Source of the DNA: JACADW01 sp963747985
Lineage (GTDB): Bacteria; Acidobacteriota; UBA6911
Direction of reading: 5' to 3'
Length of the DNA: 64,000 bases
Assembly: GCA_963747985.1 (NCBI GenBank)
Contig: CAVVHG010000007.1
Span: 434,001 to 498,000 of the forward strand
The notes beneath the pieces were generated by a model. The model did no database searches. It had not been told where the DNA came from and saw nothing but the letters and a program-made list of their open reading frames with translations. Below are positions 1 to 9,347 of the stretch, one piece after another. Numbering within the stretch: the first letter of the stretch is position 1; every line of letters starts with the position of its first letter. The position numbers and the translations under genes are program-made.

Positions 1-417
1 CCCACCGTCGCATCCCGAGAGGCTAACCGGGACGCTGCCGGTCCGATCACCAATCTGGGCGGCTATCGTGAAGATGAAGTGCGGCAGCTTCGACGCGAAT
101 TCCAGCAGCGGTTGACGGATGCGGAAGCACTGCGCCGGCTCTTGGACCGCAACACGACGCGGATGAAGGGCCTCGACGAGGTGATTTCAGCTCTGCGCCT
201 GATGCAGGGAATTCGCAGCTACGGTGACCCGGAGGGAATGGCCCGCCTCAGATCGGCGATCGAGATCCTGCGAGGGGTGGAGCTTGACCTGGGCAGGCAA
301 CGCGACCGCCTTTTCGGCAAAAGCCAGTATCAGCAGGCGGAAGACAACGACGCACCGCAGGATTACAGGAAGCTGGTCGAGGAATACTACAAGGCGCTGG
401 CCCGGGGCATGCCGTAG
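1..417 (+). CDS. C-terminal end of an uncharacterised helical protein (5' truncated by window)
   Basis: The reading frame is open from the first base of the window and ends at TAG 415-417, so only the last 138 residues are visible. A GTG at 79 could serve as a start, but codons upstream of it are open with similar composition, so this is more likely the tail of a longer protein. The visible part is highly charged, rich in Arg, Glu, Leu and Gln, and predicted to be almost entirely helical, with no membrane segment or cysteine. I do not recognise the family. It reads toward the nucleotide-sugar gene at 508 with about 90 bases between them, so it may or may not be cotranscribed. Certain: an open frame. 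Unknown: function. Confidence 0.6.
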   Translation, partial: PTVASREANRDAAGPITNLGGYREDEVRQLRREFQQRLTDAEALRRLLDRNTTRMKGLDEVISALRLMQGIRSYGDPEGMARLRSAIEILRGVELDLGRQRDRLFGKSQYQQAEDNDAPQDYRKLVEEYYKALARGMP

Positions 418-507
418 CTCCATGACTCCATTCCGCTTGTATTTCGTTTGATTTCTCCGCTATGGTCATGGCCGACAGCCCGATTCTGGATTTGAGGGAG
501 GCATAAC

Positions 508-1473
508 ATGAAGGTAGTCATAACCGGTGGCGCGGGTTTTCTCGGGAGCAGCCTGTGCGACCGGTTGCTCAGCATGGGTCACCGCGTCATCTGCCTCGAC
601 AACCTGATTACGGGGAGCATCGACAACATTTCCCACCTGATGGGGGACGAGCGCTTCCGCTTCATCAAGCACGACGTCACCGAATACATGTTCATCGGTG
701 AGCCGGTAGACGCGGTCCTGCACTTCGCCTCGCCTGCCAGCCCCCGCGATTACCTCGATCTGCCGATACAGACTCTGAAGGTCGGCGCGCTGGGCACCCA
801 CAAAACACTCGGGCTTGCCAAGGCGAAGCGCTCTCGCTTTCTGCTGGCGAGCACGTCCGAAACCTATGGGGATCCGTTGGTCAATCCGCAGCCGGAAACG
901 TACTGGGGCAACGTGAATCCCATAGGACTGCGCGGCGTCTATGATGAGGCTAAGCGCTTTGCCGAAGCCCTGGTCATGGCCTACCACCGGACGCACGGCG
1001 TGGACACGCGTATTGTCCGCATTTTCAATACCTATGGGCCGCGCATGCGGCCGCATGATGGACGCGTGGTATCGAACTTTGTTGTCCAGGCGCTTGAAGG
1101 TAAGCCGCTCACCATATATGGCACGGGAAAGCAGACTCGCAGTTTCTGTTACGTCGACGACGAGGTCGATGGAATCGTCAGGCTCCTGCTTGCCGCGGAC
1201 TCCGAGGACATCCACCTTCCCATCAACATCGGAAACCCCCACGAACTGACGATCGAGCAGATAGCCCGGAAGATCATCGAGTTGACCTCCTCCCGCAGCC
1301 GGATCCTCTACGAGGCACTGCCCGAGGACGATCCGAAAGTGCGGCGCCCGGATATAAGCAGGGCGGAGCGGTTGCTTGCATGGAGCCCGCGGACATCACT
1401 GGAAGAAGGGCTCTGTAAGACCATCGAATACTTCAGGTCGCGGCTGGCGAGGTCATCGTCGTCGGGCGGGTAA
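508..1473 (+). CDS. UDP-glucuronate decarboxylase (UDP-xylose synthase), extended SDR family
   Basis: An extended short-chain dehydrogenase of 321 residues that would convert UDP-glucuronate to UDP-xylose in the cytoplasm, supplying an activated pentose for glycan assembly. The N-terminus carries the NAD-binding glycine motif (TGGAGFLGS, residues 6-14). The catalytic triad is visible as Ser117 in STSETYGDP, Tyr145 and Lys149 in YDEAKR. The SETYGDP signature and a length near 320 are typical of bacterial UXS rather than of GalE or RmlB. The ATG has a clear GGGAGG ribosome-binding site just upstream. A DegT-type aminotransferase follows 39 bases downstream on the same strand, and a carbamoyltransferase after that, suggesting sugar modification. 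An exact assignment against other NAD-sugar epimerases needs a profile search. Confidence 0.88.
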   Translation: MKVVITGGAGFLGSSLCDRLLSMGHRVICLDNLITGSIDNISHLMGDERFRFIKHDVTEYMFIGEPVDAVLHFASPASPRDYLDLPIQTLKVGALGTHKTLGLAKAKRSRFLLASTSETYGDPLVNPQPETYWGNVNPIGLRGVYDEAKRFAEALVMAYHRTHGVDTRIVRIFNTYGPRMRPHDGRVVSNFVVQALEGKPLTIYGTGKQTRSFCYVDDEVDGIVRLLLAADSEDIHLPINIGNPHELTIEQIARKIIELTSSRSRILYEALPEDDPKVRRPDISRAERLLAWSPRTSLEEGLCKTIEYFRSRLARSSSSGG

Positions 1474-1512
1474 GGGTCGCCCCTGCAATCAACTCCAGAA
1501 TCGAGGCCAACT

Positions 1513-2688
1513 ATGCAAGTTCCACTCCTGGATCTCAAGGCACAGTATGCAGGTATCCGGGACGAAGTGCGCTCGGTTGTGGACCAGGTGCTCGAGAGCC
1601 AAAGGTTCATTCTCGGGCCGCATGTAGAGGCTCTCGAGAGAGAAATAGCCGGCTTTTGCGGCGCTTCCCATGCCGTTGGGCTGGCGTCCGGCACCGATGC
1701 TCTCCTCCTATCGCTCAAGGCTGTCGGCGTAGGCCCTGACTCGGCGGTGGTCACGGTGCCTTACACCTTCTTTGCCACTGCCGGCGCCATCGTGAATCTC
1801 GGCGCGAGGCCGCTGTTTGTGGATATCGAGGAAGCCAGCTTCAACATGGATCCCGGCTGCCTGTCGTCGTTCCTGCAGGATGAATGCGCGCTTGACCCGG
1901 CTGCCCGGCGGTTGGTTCACAAAGCCTCGAACCGGGAGGTTCTTGCAATACTGCCGGTACATCTCTACGGCCAGTGTGCCGACATGCGCGAAATTCTGGA
2001 AATAGCAGGACGCTATCGTCTGCCGGTAGTGGAAGACAGCTGTCAGGCGCTCGGAGCACATTACGATGGCCGCGCCGCCGGCACGATCGGCACCTGCGGC
2101 TGCATAAGCTTCTTCCCGTCGAAAAACCTGGGCGGGGCAGGCGACGGCGGAATGGTTGTCACCAACAACGAGGAAATCGCATCCCGCGTCCGATTGCTTC
2201 GAACTCATGGCGGCGTCAGGAGGTACTACCACTCGGTGGTGGGGTACAACAGCAGGCTGGATGAGTTGCAGGCGGCCATACTCCGGGTCAAGCTGCGACA
2301 CCTGGCTGAATGGAACGAGGGGCGGCGACGAAACGCCGCGGCCTACGAAGCAGACTTCAGGGCCGCCGGTCTTTCGCCGTATGTCAGACCCCCCTCCCTG
2401 ATGCCGGACCGGGATCATATTTACCACCAGTATGTGATCCGCTGTCAGCGCCGCGACGGGCTCAAGGCTCACCTCGCGGCCAAAGAGATCGGGACGGAGG
2501 TCTACTACCCCGTCGCCCTGCACCAACAGGAGTGCTTCGGTGGCCTGGGGTACCGGCCGTCCGACTTTCCGCATGCCAGTAAGGCGGCGCAGGAAACGCT
2601 GGCGCTGCCGGTGTACGCCGAGCTTTCTGCGGAACAACGGTCCTACGTTGTTTCTTCGATTGCGGAGTTTTACCTGTCCAGGATGTAG
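1513..2688 (+). CDS. DegT/DnrJ/EryC1/StrS-family PLP aminotransferase
   Basis: A 391-residue pyridoxal-phosphate enzyme of the sugar aminotransferase family, which transfers an amino group from glutamate or glutamine to a keto-sugar nucleotide. Visible motifs: the SGTDAL phosphate-binding segment near residue 60, the cofactor-contacting Asp in VVEDSCQALGA near residue 175, and the Schiff-base lysine Lys204 in FFPSKNLGG. The C-terminal HQQECF and PVYAELS segments are standard for the family. A short insertion around residues 122-143 lengthens it slightly. The ATG is preceded by GAGG at good spacing. It follows the UDP-glucuronate decarboxylase closely, so a 4-keto or 3-keto sugar nucleotide is a plausible substrate, but the sequence alone does not fix the sugar. 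Confidence 0.88.
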   Translation: MQVPLLDLKAQYAGIRDEVRSVVDQVLESQRFILGPHVEALEREIAGFCGASHAVGLASGTDALLLSLKAVGVGPDSAVVTVPYTFFATAGAIVNLGARPLFVDIEEASFNMDPGCLSSFLQDECALDPAARRLVHKASNREVLAILPVHLYGQCADMREILEIAGRYRLPVVEDSCQALGAHYDGRAAGTIGTCGCISFFPSKNLGGAGDGGMVVTNNEEIASRVRLLRTHGGVRRYYHSVVGYNSRLDELQAAILRVKLRHLAEWNEGRRRNAAAYEADFRAAGLSPYVRPPSLMPDRDHIYHQYVIRCQRRDGLKAHLAAKEIGTEVYYPVALHQQECFGGLGYRPSDFPHASKAAQETLALPVYAELSAEQRSYVVSSIAEFYLSRM

Positions 2689-2700
2689 GCCGATCGCTGG

Positions 2701-2739
2701 CGGAACCGGAATCGGCGTCGCAATCGGGATCGGCATTCG
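2701..2739 (+). repeat. Short degenerate (A)ATCGG tract
   Basis: Just past the aminotransferase stop is a run of imperfect six-base units built on AATCGG, GATCGG and GTCGCA. It looks like slippage-derived low-complexity DNA in the 185-base gap before the carbamoyltransferase gene. No gene is supported here, and no strong promoter or terminator is visible. Confidence 0.35.
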
Positions 2740-2873
2740 AAACGACGTTCGGGGCCGGAGCGCGAGCGGAGCTGGAGGCAGGACCTGCCGCATTCAAGCC
2801 GTCGCAGAATTACTGCGACCGGTATCGATGTTGTCTGATACTATTCCCCGGGCCGAGAGATGGCCCCCCGGCT

Positions 2874-4607
2874 ATGGCACAAGTGACTTACATCCTCGGC
2901 CTCAACGCGTATCACGGCGACGCTTCTGCCGTGCTCCTGGCTGACGGCCGCGTGGTCGCCGCCGTCGAGGAGGAGCGGCTCAATCGCGTCAAACACTCTG
3001 CCGGTTTCCCCGCGAATGCCGTACGCTTCTGCCTGGCTCGTGCCGGAATCAGGATCACCGATGTCGCCCACGTGGGGATATCCCGGGTCCCGAACGCTCA
3101 TCTGATCAACAAGATGACATTCGTGCTCTACTCGAAGCTGATGTTCACCCGCCAGGGCCTGGATCGGCTGCGCAGCGTCGAGAAGATCCGCAACGTCAAG
3201 ACGGTTCTCGCCGAGGTCACGGGCGAGAACGATTCGGACCTGCGAATGGAGTTCCACAATGTGGAGCACCACGTTGCCCACATGGCAAGCGCGTTCCTTG
3301 TCTCGCCGTTTGAGCAGGCGGCGCTGTTCTCCGCGGACGGTTTCGGCGATTTCTGCAGTACGATGCTCGGCCGCGGATCAGGCAACACGATCGAGAAGAT
3401 CGACGCCGTGATGTTCCCGCACTCGCTGGGTCTCTTCTACACCGCGATGACGCAGTACCTGGGGTTCCACAACTACGGTGACGAGGGCAAGGTCATGGGG
3501 CTCGCGCCGTACGGCGAAGCCCGCTATTTCGAAGACATGGTCGACATTGTCCCTCCCGAAGGCACCGGCAGCTTTCTGCTCAATCTGGACTATTTCACGC
3601 ATCACACCCTCGGTGTCGAAATGAGTTGGGACGAGGTGGTCCCTCAAATCGGACGTGTATACTCGGACAAACTGATCGAGAGGTTGGGACCGCCCCGTGA
3701 ACCTGGAGCGGAGATCACGCAACGCCATCGCGACCTGGCGGCGTCGCTCCAGAAGTGCCTCGAGTTTCACTTGTACCGGATCCTGAATCGGCTGCACGAC
3801 CAGACTGGCCAAACCCGGCTTTGCCTCGCGGGCGGGGTCGCGTACAACAGCGTCGCGAACAGCGGCATTCCACGGAACACGCCCTTTGCCGAGATCTTCA
3901 TCCAGCCTGCTGCCGGCGACAGCGGCACCGCGCTGGGCGTCGCCTACTACATCTGGAACACCATCCTGGGAAAGCCGCGGAATTACGTCATGGACGATGT
4001 CTACCTCGGTCCGGATTACGATGAGGGTGCCCTCGAGCGTGCCATCCGGAGCTTCGGCGCCACCTTCGACAGGTATGAAAACATAGAGGATCAAGCGGCA
4101 GAGCTGCTCTCGCAGGGGAAGATCGTGGGCTGGTTCCAGGGACGGATGGAATTCGGGCCCAGGGCACTGGGCAACCGGAGCATACTGGCCGACCCGCGAT
4201 TTAACGAAGTGAAGGATATCCTGAACCGACGGATCAAGCACCGCGAGAGTTTCCGGCCTTTTGCTCCTGCCGTACTCGAGGAACACGTGGACGACTATTT
4301 CGAGGATGCCTCTCCATCCCGGTTCATGCTCATGGTCTTCAAAGTGCGTCCCGAAAAGAGGCCGTCGATCCCTGCGATCGAGCATGTAGACCACACGGGG
4401 CGTATTCAATCGGTTTCCAGGGAGAACAACCTGCGGTTCTGGAACCTCATTGATGCGTTCAGGCGGCGCACCGGCATCCCCCTGGTGCTCAACACCTCCT
4501 TCAACGAAAACGAACCGATTGTCTGCTCTCCGGAAGACGCCCTCAATTGCTTTGCGACTACACAGATGGACGCTCTGGCCCTCGGCAACTTTCTTGTCAC
4601 CCGCTAG
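2874..4607 (+). CDS. Carbamoyltransferase, NodU/CmcH family
   Basis: A 577-residue O-carbamoyltransferase that uses carbamoyl phosphate and ATP to carbamoylate a hydroxyl, usually on a sugar or a glycosylated natural product. The N-terminal Kae1-like half starts with the family hallmark LGLNAYHGDASA and EEERLNRVKH. The metal-ligand segment VEHHVAHMASAF lies near residue 125, followed by ADGFGD and NYGDEGKVMGLAPYG. The C-terminal half has CLAGGVAYNSVANS, EFGPRALGNRSILADPR and NTSFNENEPIV, all diagnostic. Length is normal. The gene follows the nucleotide-sugar decarboxylase and aminotransferase genes after a 185-base gap, so the substrate is probably a sugar of a surface glycan or glycoconjugate; that is inference. 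No acyl-carrier or polyketide genes are visible nearby. Confidence 0.93.
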   Translation: MAQVTYILGLNAYHGDASAVLLADGRVVAAVEEERLNRVKHSAGFPANAVRFCLARAGIRITDVAHVGISRVPNAHLINKMTFVLYSKLMFTRQGLDRLRSVEKIRNVKTVLAEVTGENDSDLRMEFHNVEHHVAHMASAFLVSPFEQAALFSADGFGDFCSTMLGRGSGNTIEKIDAVMFPHSLGLFYTAMTQYLGFHNYGDEGKVMGLAPYGEARYFEDMVDIVPPEGTGSFLLNLDYFTHHTLGVEMSWDEVVPQIGRVYSDKLIERLGPPREPGAEITQRHRDLAASLQKCLEFHLYRILNRLHDQTGQTRLCLAGGVAYNSVANSGIPRNTPFAEIFIQPAAGDSGTALGVAYYIWNTILGKPRNYVMDDVYLGPDYDEGALERAIRSFGATFDRYENIEDQAAELLSQGKIVGWFQGRMEFGPRALGNRSILADPRFNEVKDILNRRIKHRESFRPFAPAVLEEHVDDYFEDASPSRFMLMVFKVRPEKRPSIPAIEHVDHTGRIQSVSRENNLRFWNLIDAFRRRTGIPLVLNTSFNENEPIVCSPEDALNCFATTQMDALALGNFLVTR

Positions 4608-4648
4608 GCGGGCGGAACCCTGCAGTCACTCTTTCCAAATCGCCAGTT

Positions 4649-4678
4649 TTGCCAGGATGCCAAAATCGGCACTATAAT
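4649..4678 (+). promoter_or_regulatory. Candidate sigma70-type promoter
   Basis: TTGCCA at 4649-4654 and a perfect TATAAT at 4673-4678 are separated by 18 bases, about 20 bases before the ATG at 4699. In this GC-rich background that match is unlikely to be chance. It would drive the secreted-protein gene at 4699 independently of the carbamoyltransferase gene. Confidence 0.5.
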
Positions 4679-4698
4679 GAGATGCTGAGGGGCTAATC

Positions 4699-5484
4699 AT
4701 GCCGACCCGCAGAATCTTACGGGTTCCGCCTGCCCGTGAGATAGCGATCCTGCTGGCTCTACTGATTTCCTGCGGATCAGTCCGCCCTGGCGATTCCTGG
4801 GAGAAGAAGCCCTATACCGAGTGGACGAACCTGGAAGCGCAGAAGGTGCTGACCGACTCCGCATGGTCGAAGACCGCTATCGTACAGAGCTTCGCCAGCC
4901 CTGCAACCGCGCCAATACCATCCGTGCTCACGGCTCGCCCGCAGCCCGGCGGCAAATGCAACAGTTGCGGCCGGCGCGGTGGTGATCAGGTTGCCGACGA
5001 CTCGGGAACCGTCTCAGCTTCCGAGTGGGGACCCGCCCCTGCCGTTCAGGTCGTCTACTTCAGAGTCGTCTGGTTTTCGTCGTCCCGGATAAGACAGGCG
5101 CTGATTCGCCTGGCGCAGCTCAATGGCGATTCCGTGCCCCCTCAGATACTGGATCGGCTCCAGAGTCCCCTCGCTGATTATGTAATTGCGCTGGCGGGCC
5201 CGTTTGTGGGCGCCTTTCAGGGCGCTTCGCTGGATAGCCTCAGGGCCTCGACCTGCCTGCGAGTCAAAAAGACAGGGGCGAAGCTCGAGCTGAAGCAATT
5301 CATCTCGCCCGCCGAGCGCACCGACGGGATGGCGCTCTTTTTCTTTCCCCGGGGAACGCATGACAGGCCTCCGTTCGATGTCACAGACGGGCAGGTCGAG
5401 TTTTGTACAGGCGAGGGGGGAGCGAAGATCAGGGCCTCGTTCAGGATCGATAGAATGGCAGTGGGTGGTATGCTCGATTTCTGA
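4699..5484 (+). CDS. Uncharacterised secreted protein, probable lipoprotein
   Basis: A 261-residue protein of unknown function. The N-terminus has basic residues followed by a hydrophobic run (REIAILLALLISCGS) ending in Cys, which fits a signal peptide with an atypical lipobox LISC. The mature part opens with KPYTEWTNLEAQKVLTDSAWSK, a segment I associate with unassigned secreted proteins of acidobacterial type, though I cannot name a family. Residues 60-110 are low complexity with a small CxxC (KCNSCGRRG). The remainder is mixed alpha/beta with no catalytic motif I recognise. A good promoter lies upstream, so it is probably monocistronic. The stop codon directly abuts the left arm of an inverted repeat (5484-5670). 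Confidence 0.6.
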   Translation: MPTRRILRVPPAREIAILLALLISCGSVRPGDSWEKKPYTEWTNLEAQKVLTDSAWSKTAIVQSFASPATAPIPSVLTARPQPGGKCNSCGRRGGDQVADDSGTVSASEWGPAPAVQVVYFRVVWFSSSRIRQALIRLAQLNGDSVPPQILDRLQSPLADYVIALAGPFVGAFQGASLDSLRASTCLRVKKTGAKLELKQFISPAERTDGMALFFFPRGTHDRPPFDVTDGQVEFCTGEGGAKIRASFRIDRMAVGGMLDF

Positions 5485-5670
5485 GTTTCGGGGACAGGCG
5501 ACTCGACCTCGAAACTCAATCGGGTCAGGTTTGAAGGTTTCAACGAAGCAGGCGCGATGCTGGCGGTGAGCCCGGTCTGTTTCCCAGGTTCGCAGGAAGG
5601 GAGCTCAAGCTTCCGACTCACAGGGATCAGCGAGCTCAATTTCGAGGTTGAGTAGCCTGTCCCCGAAACT
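5484..5670. repeat. MITE/REPIN-like element: 35-bp imperfect inverted repeats
   Basis: The left arm at 5484-5518 begins AGTTTCGGGGACAGGC. The right arm at 5636-5670 is its reverse complement, with 31 of 35 positions matching by eye. About 117 bases lie between the arms. The left arm touches the stop of the gene at 4699, and the right arm supplies the stop and last codons of the minus-strand gene at 5636-6775. No transposase is present, so this would be a non-autonomous, trans-mobilised element if it is mobile. Confidence 0.65.
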
Positions 5671-6775
5671 GGAACCGGGAGGGTTGTCGTTGGATTATGG
5701 CGTTAAGAACCTCGATCGTGCGCGGGCGGAGATCAACCAGCGGGCCCTGGCCGAGGAGGGTCTCTACCTGCCTGGTGTCGCTGTCGCTGAGGTTCAGGCT
5801 CTTCAATTCGGCCAGGATGGCAGTGCTGCAGCGTCTCAACAGTTCGCGGATCCGTTCGATGCCCTCCCGGATCATGGCGTTCAAATCGCTCACCGGCATC
5901 TGAAGCCTCAGGTCAGCCCCGGGAAGGAAATTACAATAGCAGCGCGGGTACCGGTCCAGTATCCGCCGCACGGGCAGGTTGCAGTGATGATTCCGGAGCC
6001 AGGCCGCAATGGCTCGGACACGTTCCAGGCTGGTGCGATCGGCCTGCGCAAAGCCTGAGAGGATTTCGAGGTTGCGCAGGGCTGTTGTGTCCAGCCCGGT
6101 TGCTTCTGCCACGGAGCCGACGATCATCGCGACCGTCTGCTCGTGAGCCCGGGCATAGGCCTCCGCGTAGTGCGACTTGAACTCCAGAAAAGATCTGTCG
6201 AAGGAATCGCGCTCGTCTGCTGCCAGGAAACGGTCGGGTTTTTCGATAGAAGCGAGCAGGGAAGCGCGTACCCGATCGATGTCGGGGTCGCCGGAAGGAA
6301 AAGCAGACCTGACGTAATCGCACGCGTGCTCGAATGCCGGAAGCCACCGCATGAGAGCGGCCAGCTCGTCCACGGAATTTTGCCAGGGCATCCCCGGTTC
6401 CTGCCCCGGCATGCATTCGCCGGCGATCCGGGACATGGCCCCGACAAACGAAACGTCGTTTTTCCAAAGACGTTCGATTGTGACGGTCAGCGTGGCCAGG
6501 CGATTAGCGAACGGCCTCGTCCGATTGTGGAAATGCACCGTCATGAAGGATTCCGGCAAGAAGTCGAGTTTCTCCACCAGGAGAACGCAGTTTGCTGCGG
6601 GGCCCGACACCCACCATTCCCGGAACCGGAGCTCCGCCTCCTCCAGCGTCATGTGGCGTAATTCATCGATGCCCGTCAGATACGAGGCGCAGGACAGGGC
6701 AGTTTCCGCCCCTGGCTCCAATCCGACAGCGGGATCTGCCTTCTGATGGCTATGTTCGGCTTCGATGCTGTTCAC
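5639..6775 (-). CDS. Uncharacterised protein, C-terminus encoded in an inverted repeat
   Basis: A 379-residue protein starting at GTG (6775); an in-frame stop a few codons upstream limits longer starts. The TGA stop is at 5636-5638. It is predicted to be soluble and mainly helical, with no signal peptide, membrane span or P-loop that I can see. Notable segments are HFHNRTRPFANRLATL near residue 85 and RYPRCYCNFLPG near residue 285, the latter with closely spaced cysteines. I do not recognise the family. The final dozen residues (FRGQATQPRN) come from the right arm of the 35-bp repeat, so the original C-terminus may have been replaced by element insertion. It lies 42 bases downstream of the PBP gene on the same strand and may be cotranscribed with it. 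Confidence 0.55.
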
Positions 6776-6817
6776 GAAATACGATGCCCTGGTGCATTAC
6801 GGGGGGGATGTCATGCA

Positions 6818-9253
6818 CTATGTCGGCTTCTTCTTTTCACCGGTGCCTGTCTCTATTTTATCGACCTTCTCGGGAGAGTCTTTAGCGGGGCTCGCATAAA
6901 TATTGGTCGGGTCGGTGGCAAGCATCTGCTCGTAGCTGTTACCGTAGCAGCGGATCGTCGGCTCGCTCCCCTTGATGAAATACTCTTCCTGTCGTTCAAG
7001 GCAGCGTTCCGTCGCGAGGAGTCCGGTTGAGGGATCGATTTCAACCTTGACGATTCCCTCGGGAACGGAGAAATCTTTGCCTTCGAGAGGAACAATGGCG
7101 GCGGTCTTCTTCATGAAGTCGGCCCAGATCGGCAAGGCCGACTGGGAGCCGGAAAGGTTCAGTTCGCGGTTGTCGTCGAATCCGACCCACACGATACAGA
7201 GCATGTCCGGGGTGTAACCCGCAAACCAGCCATCGCGGGACGTCCCGGTCTTGCCGGCGGCGGGAAGCGCGAAGCCGCGCGCCCTCACGCCCGCACCGGT
7301 ACCCTGGTCGATCACCGACCGCATCAGGGAAGTGATCATAAAAGCAGTCTCGGGGGAGATCGCCTGAATCTGCTTCGCAGCGGGGGCGTAGACAACCTTC
7401 ATCACGGGATCGCACACCTTGAGAATCGGCGTCAAATCAGAAAGCAGGCCGCCGTTCGCAAAGGCCGTGTAGGCGCGAACCATCTCGAGCGGCGTCACCT
7501 CGAATGCGCCTATAGCCATCGCGGGGTATGGCTTGATCTGCTCGTTCAGTCCGAGGCGCTTCGACAACCCGGCGATCTTGTCGTATCCGATCTTCTCGGC
7601 GAACTTGATCGTGGCTACGTTCAAAGACTTCGTAATCGCCTGCCTCATGGTGACCTGACCCTTGTACTCGTCCTTGAAGTTCTTCGGCTCGTAGAGAAGA
7701 TCTTCGAAGGCGAACTCGGTCGGTTCGTCCAGAGCGGTGGACACGGCAGTCAGGGGGGTGGCGCTCGTATAGGCGGATTCGATTGCCGCCGTGTAGACAA
7801 AAGGCTTGAAGATGCTGCCAGGCTGCCGCTTGGCCTGGGTGATGCGGTTGAATTGTGTTGTGCCGTAGTGACGGCCCCCCACCATTGCCAGGATGTCACC
7901 GTTGCGCGGATCCACGGCGATCAGGCTCGCCTGGACTGTACCGGGCGGGATCGCCCGCTTGCCCTGGGCAAAGTGGGCGTCCATCTCCGCAATTCCCTGG
8001 CGCAAGGCCTCATAAGCCGCCTGCTGCAGGTCCATGTCGAGCGAGGTGAAAACTTTGTATCTACCCTGGGCAAGCGCCCGGTCACCCAGTTTTTCAACCA
8101 GGGTCTCCTGGACATAGTCCACGAAGTACGGGGCGTCCGAGTAGTTCAGCATGGTGGAGGGCTTGACTTCGAGCGGTTTGGCCTTCGCCTCGGTGCACTC
8201 GCCGCTCGTGATCATGTCGTATTCAGCCATGAGGTCGAGAACAAGATTGCGACGGGCTTTGGCCCGATCCGGGTATCGGATCGGGCTGAATCGGTTCGGC
8301 GCACTGACAATCCCGGCGATGGATGCGGCTTCACCCACGGTGAGATCCTGGACGGCTTTCCCGAAGTACGCTCCGGCAGCCTCTCCCACCCCGACTATGC
8401 TGAAAGATCCTGCCTGGCCCAGGTAAACGTCGTTGCAGTAGAGCTCGAAAATCTGCTCCTTCGAGAGCCTCTGCTCCAGGAGTATCGACATGTAGGCGTC
8501 GGCTATCTTGCGTCGCCAGGTTCGCTCCGGGGTGAGGAAATAGTTCTTCACAAACTGCTGAGTCAGAGTGCTGGCACCCTGTACCTTGTCCCCGGCACGC
8601 ACATCGACCAGCAGCGCGCTGATGATCCGAAACGGATCGACGCCCCGATGACTGAAGAACCGGCGGTCTTCTGAAGCGAGGATCGCGTTTATCACCACCT
8701 TGGGAAGGTCCTGGTATCGGACGTAGCGGCGTTTCTCTCTGCTCGCATCGATCGCGTTACTCAACAATTCCGGCCTGAGTGCAAACCTGTCGAGCCCTTG
8801 GTGCTTCTCGCCGTCGACCACCGAGGCTATCTTCTTGCCCGACCACGTAACCAGCGCTGAACGATTGGCGTCGTAAGGCGCAGCGGCGTCGTTGGTCAGC
8901 AGAAGCCGGTTTGGCTTGAGGAGCTGATAGGTTGCCGCCGCTGCATGGTCGCCCGGTTTCAGTTCAGCGTATCCGAGCCGCCGGAGTCTCGTCACCAGGT
9001 CCTGAGGCTCGATGCGTGTGCCGGAAGTAAGATAGACAGGGCTTGCATAGATCTCCGTTTCGATCATGCCCTCGGGCTTGCCCAGCTTGGCACGGATCAG
9101 GCTATCGAAAACGTAGTAGTAGCGGATCAGAAAGATGCCCGCGACGACCACGGCCAGCGACACGATCACTGCCAGTATCTTGAGTAACTGCAGACGGCGG
9201 GATTTCCTCTTTGCCGGGCTCTTCTTTCGGGCACGCGGCTTACGCTCCACCAT
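6818..9253 (-). CDS. mrcB: Bifunctional penicillin-binding protein 1b-type (glycosyltransferase/transpeptidase)
   Basis: An 811-residue class A PBP that polymerises lipid II and cross-links peptidoglycan at the inner membrane. A very basic N-terminus and one membrane anchor (about residues 23-45) precede a UB2H-like region (about 60-150, EIYASPVYLTSGTRIEP), pointing to the PBP1b subgroup. The GT51 domain contains catalytic Glu195 in ASEDRRFFSHRGVD and the GASTLTQQFVKN motif near 226-237. The transpeptidase domain has SxxK with Ser480 (GSIFKPF), SxN at Ser543 (KSLNVA) and KTG at 668-670 (GKTGTSRDGWFAGYTPD). All catalytic residues are intact and length is normal. It is divergent from the E1-like gene at 9348, so the 95 bases between them should contain both promoters. 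Confidence 0.95.
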   Translation of the reverse strand: MVERKPRARKKSPAKRKSRRLQLLKILAVIVSLAVVVAGIFLIRYYYVFDSLIRAKLGKPEGMIETEIYASPVYLTSGTRIEPQDLVTRLRRLGYAELKPGDHAAAATYQLLKPNRLLLTNDAAAPYDANRSALVTWSGKKIASVVDGEKHQGLDRFALRPELLSNAIDASREKRRYVRYQDLPKVVINAILASEDRRFFSHRGVDPFRIISALLVDVRAGDKVQGASTLTQQFVKNYFLTPERTWRRKIADAYMSILLEQRLSKEQIFELYCNDVYLGQAGSFSIVGVGEAAGAYFGKAVQDLTVGEAASIAGIVSAPNRFSPIRYPDRAKARRNLVLDLMAEYDMITSGECTEAKAKPLEVKPSTMLNYSDAPYFVDYVQETLVEKLGDRALAQGRYKVFTSLDMDLQQAAYEALRQGIAEMDAHFAQGKRAIPPGTVQASLIAVDPRNGDILAMVGGRHYGTTQFNRITQAKRQPGSIFKPFVYTAAIESAYTSATPLTAVSTALDEPTEFAFEDLLYEPKNFKDEYKGQVTMRQAITKSLNVATIKFAEKIGYDKIAGLSKRLGLNEQIKPYPAMAIGAFEVTPLEMVRAYTAFANGGLLSDLTPILKVCDPVMKVVYAPAAKQIQAISPETAFMITSLMRSVIDQGTGAGVRARGFALPAAGKTGTSRDGWFAGYTPDMLCIVWVGFDDNRELNLSGSQSALPIWADFMKKTAAIVPLEGKDFSVPEGIVKVEIDPSTGLLATERCLERQEEYFIKGSEPTIRCYGNSYEQMLATDPTNIYASPAKDSPEKVDKIETGTGEKKKPT

Positions 9254-9347
9254 AGCGCGTCAATGATACCTGAAAGGCAGCGGCGGGTGAAAAGCATATG
9301 CTAGGATTTAGAGTGCCTGGCAGGTAACTGGAGGTGTGCGGCAGGAT

